A stretch of DNA of 21,241 nt from a virus: positions 1 through 21,241 of IMG/VR virus record IMGVR_UViG_3300032088_000111, one strand, 5' to 3'. The notes beneath the pieces were generated by a model. That model was not told the DNA's origin. It was given only the letters and a program-made list of their open reading frames with translations, and did no database searches. Made by a program: the position numbers and the translations under genes. Position 1 is the first letter of the stretch, and every line of letters starts with the position of its first letter. Shown in pieces: positions 1-6,511 of the stretch.

Positions 1-5
1 AATAA

Positions 6-2792
6 ATGGCAATAACAAAAGTAACAAATAGCTTAGTAGCTACAAACGCAATCCAAGGTACGCTTATAGCGGACAACGCTATCACGTCTGTACATATTGC
101 GCAGAACCAAGTTACTTCTGTACAAATACCAGATGGAAGTATAACTTCTACACAACTAGCAGCAAACTCTGTAGATACTGCGGAACTTATATCAGGAAGC
201 ATAGATGCAATACATTTAGCTTCTGATTCTGTAACTACAGCAAAGATACTAGACGCAAACATAACAACAGCAAAAATAGCAAATAATGCTATAACATCTG
301 CACTTATACCAGACGGCTCAATAACAGACACACAATTAGGTAGTGGTGCCTTTACAATGGGCAACATTACAACAACAGGTTCTATAAGAGGGCCTGCATC
401 ATTAACAATCGACCCCGCTACAGTGGGCGATAACACAGGAACAGTAGTCATTGCAGGAAATCTCCAAGTCGATGGAACTACAACAACAGTAAATTCTACT
501 ACTTTAGATGTAGTAGATAAGAATATTACTTTAGGAAAAGGAGGAAGCGCGTCAGCAAACAATGGTGGTGGAATAACTATTGATGGAGCTGATGCAACTA
601 TACTATATACTCATTCTGGTACTAAATGGTCATTTAATAAAGATATAGAAGTTAGTAAAGTAAATACAAATACAGTAAATAATGTGGGTAATACTGCAAA
701 TATAATTTATAGAACTTCAACACATACAATTGTAGGTAATAATGCTAGTGCTTTAGTAGTACAAGATGGTGGAAATATTGGTATGGGAACTACTTCACCA
801 AAAGTTTTAAGTGGTCAAAGAAGTTTAACTATTAATGCTACTGTTCCAAGAATTGATTTTAAAGTAGGAGATGCATTTAAACATGCAGTAATAGCTGAAG
901 CTGAATACATATCAATTTCAGCAGACCCTGATAACAACCAAGCTAACTCTAGAATTCTATTTGCAGTGGATAGTGCTACAAGAATGACATTAGATTCTTC
1001 AGGAGATGTGACTATAGCAGATGGAGACTTATATTTAGGGGGTGGTACAGGTCAAACTTTTATGCAAATAGCGTCAGGTACTTCAGGTGCAAAAACATGG
1101 AGAATATATAATGGTATCTCATGGAATCCAGACGCACTACTAATTTATAATCATACCAATGATTCTACAGCACTTACTATAGAACCTGAAAAACTAGGTG
1201 TTAATAGAGGTGCATCTAGTCTTACTCAAAGTTTTGAAGTAGGTGGAACAGGATTATTTACAGGTATTGTAGCTATTAACAAAGGAATAAATGCTTCAGT
1301 AGGTTTAAGTGTTGGTTCAGATGCAAATAGCGCAACTTCTTATGGATTAGAAGTATGTGACTCAAGTAGTCAAACAAGATTTTTAATAGATGGAGCTGGA
1401 AGTCAAAGATTTTATGGCAGTGATAACTCTGAAACAGCAAGATTTACAAACGGTAAACTTGGTATAAATAGAGACCCTGGAGTTGAGTTAGATATAAAAA
1501 GAAAAACAAATGCAACTCCTTTGAGAGTTGGTTCAGAAGGTGGCCAAGGTAGAGCAATGGTATTTGCTGATGTGGCTTCTACCCCAACCAAATACAATTG
1601 GATAGCAGGCTCACAATATACTTTAGACAACGCATTTGAAATTACTCCATCAACAGCAGTTGGTGGTTATACATTTAGTAACCCAGCCATAGTAGTTAAA
1701 AATAATGGTCACGTAGGTATTGGCGGTATAAGTGCATTAAACTCTAAGTTTAATGTTTTTGGTGATGGTGAGGTGCTTAGAGTCGATGGAACTGGTAATA
1801 CATCAAGAACAATAAGATTTAGAAACGTAGGAGTAAATGGTTCATCAAATGGTATTATAATGTCAGATGGAACATTACAGTTAAAGAATGAAGATGCAAA
1901 TGCTGCGATATACCTTAACTCTGTAAGAGATATTGAATTCCAAACAACATCTGGAAACGGCACTGCAGGACATATGAGATTCTACTCATACAATACACAA
2001 ATTATGCATATTGATGGTGCTAATAATCGAGTTGGTATTAGAACAGATGATCCAAGCGCACATTTAACTGTATTTGATACTACGTCACCGCAACTTTCTT
2101 TAGATTATGGTGGTGGCAGTAATAATGGCGGAAGTATAAATTTTAACTTGATAAATGCAGGTGTGCCCGATGCTTTAACTACGCAAATAAAAGTAATAGA
2201 TGATGGTGCTTACAGACAACATTTAACATTTTTAACAAAAACATCAGGTGCAGCAAGCTCTGGTATGAGTGAAAGAATGCGTATTACTTCATCAGGAGAA
2301 GTTGGAATTGGTCTTGGAAGTAGTAATCCTCAAGGAAGATTAGAAATTCGTGTTCAAGAAGGTGAAGGCGGAGTCATGATAGGCAGTAGTAGTTCAACTG
2401 CTAACCAAAATAAAACACAAATGTTACAGTGCGCAAGCACATTAGGTGGGAGTAATGTATGGAAAGATGTTGCTTATATAGGACATTCAGGTACTTTTAG
2501 AATTCTTGGAAAATCTATACAAAGCGGAAGCTCTGCTTATGGTGGTGCCTCAACAGATGCAACTGTTTCAGTTCAATATGGCTCAGCTTCAGTGACTCAT
2601 CATCACCAACAATATATAGGTATGAATGGTGGAGATGTAACAGGTAATATGGAATATCGTTATTTAAATAGTGGAGCAACAAACGGTAACTATCGACTAC
2701 AAGTTCGTGTGCCTTATAGCGGTGGAACACATATAGTTTACACTTCAATAACAGGAATAAGTCACGATGAAATATACGAAGACGATGCATAA
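6..2792 (+). CDS. Tail fibre protein 1 (928 aa), decapeptide-repeat N-terminus
   Basis: A long fibrous virion protein, most likely a host-recognition tail fibre. Residues 1-10 are a short head, then ten ten-residue repeats run in exact register from residue 11 to 110 (consensus near I-A-D-x-x-I/V-T-T-A-K), as expected for a beta-solenoid shaft. The remainder is Gly/Ser/Thr/Asn-rich with recurring GIGT-x-x-P-x-x-x-L-x-V style units (for example GNIGMGTTSPKV, RVGIRTDDPSAHLTV), common in fibres of marine phages. The C-terminal tip, roughly residues 850-928, contains a His cluster (VTHHHQQY) and an acidic end. No SDxRLK-type S74 self-cleaving chaperone motif is seen. The start is preceded by AATAA, matching the leader of the two paralogues downstream, so the ribosome-binding site probably lies just left of the window. 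The first ~500 nt look richer in G+C than the rest. The fibre call is solid; the receptor is unknown. Confidence 0.85.
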   Translation: MAITKVTNSLVATNAIQGTLIADNAITSVHIAQNQVTSVQIPDGSITSTQLAANSVDTAELISGSIDAIHLASDSVTTAKILDANITTAKIANNAITSALIPDGSITDTQLGSGAFTMGNITTTGSIRGPASLTIDPATVGDNTGTVVIAGNLQVDGTTTTVNSTTLDVVDKNITLGKGGSASANNGGGITIDGADATILYTHSGTKWSFNKDIEVSKVNTNTVNNVGNTANIIYRTSTHTIVGNNASALVVQDGGNIGMGTTSPKVLSGQRSLTINATVPRIDFKVGDAFKHAVIAEAEYISISADPDNNQANSRILFAVDSATRMTLDSSGDVTIADGDLYLGGGTGQTFMQIASGTSGAKTWRIYNGISWNPDALLIYNHTNDSTALTIEPEKLGVNRGASSLTQSFEVGGTGLFTGIVAINKGINASVGLSVGSDANSATSYGLEVCDSSSQTRFLIDGAGSQRFYGSDNSETARFTNGKLGINRDPGVELDIKRKTNATPLRVGSEGGQGRAMVFADVASTPTKYNWIAGSQYTLDNAFEITPSTAVGGYTFSNPAIVVKNNGHVGIGGISALNSKFNVFGDGEVLRVDGTGNTSRTIRFRNVGVNGSSNGIIMSDGTLQLKNEDANAAIYLNSVRDIEFQTTSGNGTAGHMRFYSYNTQIMHIDGANNRVGIRTDDPSAHLTVFDTTSPQLSLDYGGGSNNGGSINFNLINAGVPDALTTQIKVIDDGAYRQHLTFLTKTSGAASSGMSERMRITSSGEVGIGLGSSNPQGRLEIRVQEGEGGVMIGSSSSTANQNKTQMLQCASTLGGSNVWKDVAYIGHSGTFRILGKSIQSGSSAYGGASTDATVSVQYGSASVTHHHQQYIGMNGGDVTGNMEYRYLNSGATNGNYRLQVRVPYSGGTHIVYTSITGISHDEIYEDDA
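36..335 (+). repeat. Ten in-register 30-bp coding repeats of fibre 1
   Basis: Codons 11-110 encode ten consecutive ten-residue units, each starting with a hydrophobic residue (V, I or L) and carrying a second hydrophobic residue at position 6. The DNA is diverged between units, so the repeat is clear at protein level rather than as a perfect DNA repeat. The homologous arrays in the other two fibres have 12 and 8 units. Confidence 0.8.
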
Positions 2793-2797
2793 AAGGA
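2793..2797 (+). promoter_or_regulatory. Ribosome-binding site of fibre 2
   Basis: AAGGA lies 7 nt before the ATG at 2805 and directly follows the stop codon of fibre 1. Nearly the same string, including the first codons, recurs before fibre 3 (6501 onward), so the whole initiation region was duplicated along with the gene. Confidence 0.75.
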
Positions 2798-2804
2798 ATA
2801 AATA

Positions 2805-5800
2805 ATGGCAAACACAAAAATACCATCAGAACTAGTAGCGATTAACGCTATACAAGGCACTTTAATTGCTGATAATGCGATTACTGCCGTACACGTAGCG
2901 CAGAATCAAATTCACTCAGTTCAACTAGCAATTAACTCAGTAACAGCTACTCAGATAGCTGACGGCACAATCACATCAGCAAAAATAGCAGACGGAACAA
3001 TAGTTACCGCAGATATAGCTGATGGTCAGATTACAACTGGTAAAATTGCAGATAGTTCTGTAACTACAGGTAAGATAGCAGCAGGTACAATACTCGGTGG
3101 AGACATAGCAAACAATGCCATTCTTACACAGCACATAGACGACAATCAAATAACAGCAGACCAGATAGCAGATAACGCAGTTGGTTTAGGTCAACTTGCA
3201 AGTTTATCTAGAGGAAGTATAATATATGGTGACTCAGCAGGAAACCCTGCATATTTAGCTGCCGGGTCAAGTGGTCATGTACTTACATCAGATGGAACAG
3301 ATATATCATGGACAGCAGATACTGACCTTTTCTTAGCTTCGAGCGGTGGAACAATAACTGGTGATTTAACAATATCAGAAGCGACTCCTACTTTAAAATT
3401 TACAGATACTGATAATAATTATGATGCAACTATTGCAGGTCTCAGTGGCTCATTAGTATTAACAGCTGATTCAGGTGCTGAATTTGGAACAGAAACAATA
3501 CAATTTCATACGGGTGGCTCATCAACACTAACTCTAGATGCTTCACAAAATGCTACTTTTGCAGGAACAGTAACAGTAGCTCAAAATATACTTTCTACCT
3601 CAGGGGCTCCTTTGGTTCTATCTGCAGCAGGTGGTGGGTCAAACATAGAACTTTATGCAAATGGTACAGCATTTATTGATGCAACATCAACTTCTTTTAG
3701 AGGAACAAATGGTTCAGGTACTGGAAATATATCAGCAGGAACTATATCTGGAACTTTATCTTATGTAGGGTCTGGAAGTTTTCCAGTAACACCTAATACT
3801 AATGCAAATGACTTAGTGGTTTTTGGTACTGGTAGTCATGGTATATCAATTCTTTCAGGAACAAGTAGCGATGGAAATATATTCTTTGGAGATTCAGGTG
3901 GTGATGTAAGAGCAAAAATACAATATTCACACAACGGTGATTATATGACCATAATGAGCCCGGGTCTTTTTCAATTATTAGCGAGCGGAGATATGACTAT
4001 AGATGCGGCAGGAGATATTAATCTTGACGCTGATGGTGGAGATATACAATTAAAAGATGGAGGTGTAGCTACAGGTAGATTAGGTCTTGAAAACGGCGAT
4101 TTAAATATCGCTAGTATGAGGTCAAACTATGATATAGTATTTAAAGGAAATGACTCCGATACAGGCATAATGACTGCTATGAAGCTTGACATGTCAGATG
4201 CTGGTACAGCTCACTTTGAAAATAATGTATATGTAAACTCAAGTATTTATGTGGGAGATGACGTTCGATTAAGTTCAGATAGTAATGGAGAACTTGGAGT
4301 AGGCTATGGTCAAACAGCTACTAATAATAGATTTACAGTATATAATAATACTGCAGCTGCATTTAGAGTTTTACCTAATGGTAACGTTGGTATCGGACCA
4401 ACGGCTCCATTAGGAAAATTACACGTAAGAGATGGCTCTGCCCAATCTGGCATATCTCATACTTATATTTATGATGCTTCTGCTATTAGTATAGAAGCAA
4501 CTGAACCTTCTTTACAACTAATGGCTGAAGATTCTGGTACTCATGGTGGTAGTCTTTTATGGAGATACGGAAATAACGCGTTTGCCGCAATAGCAAACCC
4601 TACAACTGACGCAATAGATTTTACTTATGGTGTATCTACAGCGAATGATTTTCAGGTACATTCTGGCACTAATATGTCGAGTTATAAGAAGATAATGTCT
4701 ATAGGGGGCGATGGCAACGTTGGAATCGGAACGGATGACCCTAAAAATATTCTTGATTTAGGAGTTGCTACTACCGGAAGAGGAATAACTTGGACTAACT
4801 ACTCTAATGTTTTTTCTGAATACAGTAATGCTTCTGCATGGATTAGTAGTAATTTTTATGGAAATTCAGGTGCTTCAGGGTATAAAGTAGGTTCAACAGG
4901 CACTTTTGGTGCTGCAGCAATACGTGTACATGGAACAGGAGGAGGCAGCAATGGCGGAATAATACAATTCTTTACAGATGCTAGTGCCAGTAAAACAGCA
5001 GATAATGCTTTCACTCCTACAGAAAGAATGAAAATTAATGAACACGGTAAAGTGTTTATTGGTACAAATAGTACTGTTGACGATTGTTTAGATATAGGTA
5101 ACACTAATAGAGATAGTGCTGTAAATATGTCAAAAGCAAGTGGTGGAGCAGTTACTAGAGAAGTATTGAGATTTAATGGGCCTTTTCGAGCAGGAGTTGC
5201 AACAGGAGGACATCATACATATATCCATGGGGGTGGTACTACTTATTTAGAAGTAGAAGATTCAGGCAGAGTTTTAGCAACGAATACAACAACAGCAGCA
5301 GGTCCAGTATACACATTCCAGGGAGATGATAATACTGGATTATATAGTCCTGCAGCAGATACTGTAGAACTAGCAACAGCGGGTGTTAGAGGCTTATCAG
5401 TTCAACCAGACTCATCTATTTTAGTAGGTGCTACTATGGGTAGTGTTCAAGCTACTCAAAAGTCAGGAAAGATAGCAGGTAAAGCTACACCAAATGTAAT
5501 GGAATGGGACTTACCAAGAAGTAATACATCTTATCAACATGGAGACAGTGTTTCAGGATTTAGTAGTGCTTATGGCCTAAGTTATGGATTAAATGGGGAC
5601 TCAAATGCCAATAAATGGAAACTAGGTGAGGGTCCAAGTGGATGTACTGAATGGCTATGGGCTGGTATCTCCGCAGGAAGCACAGGCGCTTCTGGTGGTT
5701 GGGGAACAGGTACTATATCTATTGATAATAATTACTCATACCTATTTGTGTTATGGGTAAAAAGAGTAAGCTCAGCTAATACAGGTACATATTATCATGG

Positions 5801-6215
5801 AACTGGTGGTGTTGTTGATGCAAGTGGAAACAGTCTTGGTAATCCATACATGACAATTTGCGGTACAGGAACTCTACCACTAAATGTTTGGTGTGTGGAT
5901 ATACAACCAATTCACGCATGGCATATGACAGCAAATGTGCAAATGGGAAATCAGGGATTATTTAGAACAGATACAGGAGCAAGACTACAGCAACACTCAG
6001 GGCAATTTAGTGGTGTAAATATATTCAGAGCTGGAAGTTCTTCAAATCAGAGTCATAATATCAGTCACAGAACATACTTATATTATCCAACTGCAAGTGA
6101 TGGAACAGAATTACATTGGGCCTGTCCTAGATTATATAGAATTGATGGTTCTCAACCATCGGCAGCAGAATTAATTAGTGGCGAAATGAATGCTGCAGTA
6201 GCGGGGATGAGTTAA
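2805..6215 (+). CDS. Tail fibre protein 2 (1136 aa), decapeptide-repeat N-terminus
   Basis: Second and longest fibre paralogue. Residues 11-130 form twelve ten-residue solenoid repeats; the first three (from NAIQGTLIADNAIT) are nearly identical to those of fibre 1, while the first ten residues (MANTKIPSEL) match fibre 3. The middle contains a block around GDINLDADGG and LDMSDAG that is also found in fibre 3, plus GNVGIGPTAPLGKLHV and GNVGIGTDDP units. The C-terminal ~250 residues differ from the other fibres and are rich in Trp, Tyr and His (for example SYLFVLWVKR, WCVDIQPIHAWHM), suggesting a compact receptor- or carbohydrate-binding tip. No S74 chaperone motif is seen. Its stop overlaps the start of the next gene by one base (TAATG), so the chaperone is probably translated by coupling. 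Confidence 0.85.
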   Translation: MANTKIPSELVAINAIQGTLIADNAITAVHVAQNQIHSVQLAINSVTATQIADGTITSAKIADGTIVTADIADGQITTGKIADSSVTTGKIAAGTILGGDIANNAILTQHIDDNQITADQIADNAVGLGQLASLSRGSIIYGDSAGNPAYLAAGSSGHVLTSDGTDISWTADTDLFLASSGGTITGDLTISEATPTLKFTDTDNNYDATIAGLSGSLVLTADSGAEFGTETIQFHTGGSSTLTLDASQNATFAGTVTVAQNILSTSGAPLVLSAAGGGSNIELYANGTAFIDATSTSFRGTNGSGTGNISAGTISGTLSYVGSGSFPVTPNTNANDLVVFGTGSHGISILSGTSSDGNIFFGDSGGDVRAKIQYSHNGDYMTIMSPGLFQLLASGDMTIDAAGDINLDADGGDIQLKDGGVATGRLGLENGDLNIASMRSNYDIVFKGNDSDTGIMTAMKLDMSDAGTAHFENNVYVNSSIYVGDDVRLSSDSNGELGVGYGQTATNNRFTVYNNTAAAFRVLPNGNVGIGPTAPLGKLHVRDGSAQSGISHTYIYDASAISIEATEPSLQLMAEDSGTHGGSLLWRYGNNAFAAIANPTTDAIDFTYGVSTANDFQVHSGTNMSSYKKIMSIGGDGNVGIGTDDPKNILDLGVATTGRGITWTNYSNVFSEYSNASAWISSNFYGNSGASGYKVGSTGTFGAAAIRVHGTGGGSNGGIIQFFTDASASKTADNAFTPTERMKINEHGKVFIGTNSTVDDCLDIGNTNRDSAVNMSKASGGAVTREVLRFNGPFRAGVATGGHHTYIHGGGTTYLEVEDSGRVLATNTTTAAGPVYTFQGDDNTGLYSPAADTVELATAGVRGLSVQPDSSILVGATMGSVQATQKSGKIAGKATPNVMEWDLPRSNTSYQHGDSVSGFSSAYGLSYGLNGDSNANKWKLGEGPSGCTEWLWAGISAGSTGASGGWGTGTISIDNNYSYLFVLWVKRVSSANTGTYYHGTGGVVDASGNSLGNPYMTICGTGTLPLNVWCVDIQPIHAWHMTANVQMGNQGLFRTDTGARLQQHSGQFSGVNIFRAGSSSNQSHNISHRTYLYYPTASDGTELHWACPRLYRIDGSQPSAAELISGEMNAAVAGMS
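2835..3194 (+). repeat. Twelve in-register 30-bp coding repeats of fibre 2
   Basis: Codons 11-130 encode twelve ten-residue units, among them IADGTITSAK, IADGTIVTAD, IADGQITTGK and IADSSVTTGK in a row. This is two units longer than fibre 1 and four longer than fibre 3, with the same register relative to the start codon. Confidence 0.8.
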
Positions 6216-6502
6216 TGGCAACACATAAATTAGATAAAGGACAAAAATTATTTCCAAACCCAGGCGGAACTGACACAGATTTATCTGGAGACGATAGATA
6301 TGCTTTCTTCGAGTTAAGAGCAGCAGAAGATTTGGCTCAATTGAGAGATGAAAGAAATAGAAAATTAGCAGAAACAGATTTTATGGCAAATTCAGATTAC
6401 GCAATAACAGATGCTTGGAAAACATACAGACAAGCACTAAGAGATATAACAAGCTCATACAAAAACTTATCAGAAGTAGTATGGCCTACAAAACCGAGTT
6501 AA
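6215..6502 (+). CDS. Tail fibre assembly chaperone-like protein (95 aa)
   Basis: Resembles the small phage tail assembly chaperone family (Phage_tail_APC type). The diagnostic region is in the second half: LRDERNRKLAETD, then DAWKTYRQALRDI, and a C-terminal VVWPTKPS. The family pattern is R-N-x-L-L-A-x-T-D, then W-x-x-Y-R-Q-A-L-R-D, then W-P-x-x-P. Members usually sit directly beside a fibre gene and are thought to help fibres fold or assemble; they are not expected to be in the mature virion. The start codon shares one base with the stop of fibre 2, implying translational coupling, and fibre 3 follows 9 nt after the stop. The call rests on motif memory; no search was possible. Confidence 0.75.
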   Translation: MATHKLDKGQKLFPNPGGTDTDLSGDDRYAFFELRAAEDLAQLRDERNRKLAETDFMANSDYAITDAWKTYRQALRDITSSYKNLSEVVWPTKPS

Positions 6503-6505
6503 GGA
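6501..6505 (+). promoter_or_regulatory. Ribosome-binding site of fibre 3
   Basis: AAGGA overlaps the stop codon of the chaperone gene and lies 6 nt before the ATG at 6512. It repeats the initiation region of fibre 2 almost base for base. Confidence 0.7.
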
Positions 6506-6511
6506 TAAATA

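Noticed and set aside
36-335. Short regular repeats that could suggest a CRISPR array or origin iterons
   Set aside because: The repeats are in-frame ten-residue coding units with no spacers, and paralogous arrays occur at the same place in two other fibre genes.
2515-2826. 103-aa minus-strand frame across the junction of fibres 1 and 2
   Set aside because: Composition is Leu/His-rich noise antisense to fibre codons, and it would cross the ribosome-binding site of fibre 2.
4186-4191. TTGACA on the plus strand inside fibre 2
   Set aside because: No -10-like sequence at 16-18 bp; the bases encode a conserved L-D-M segment also present in fibre 3.
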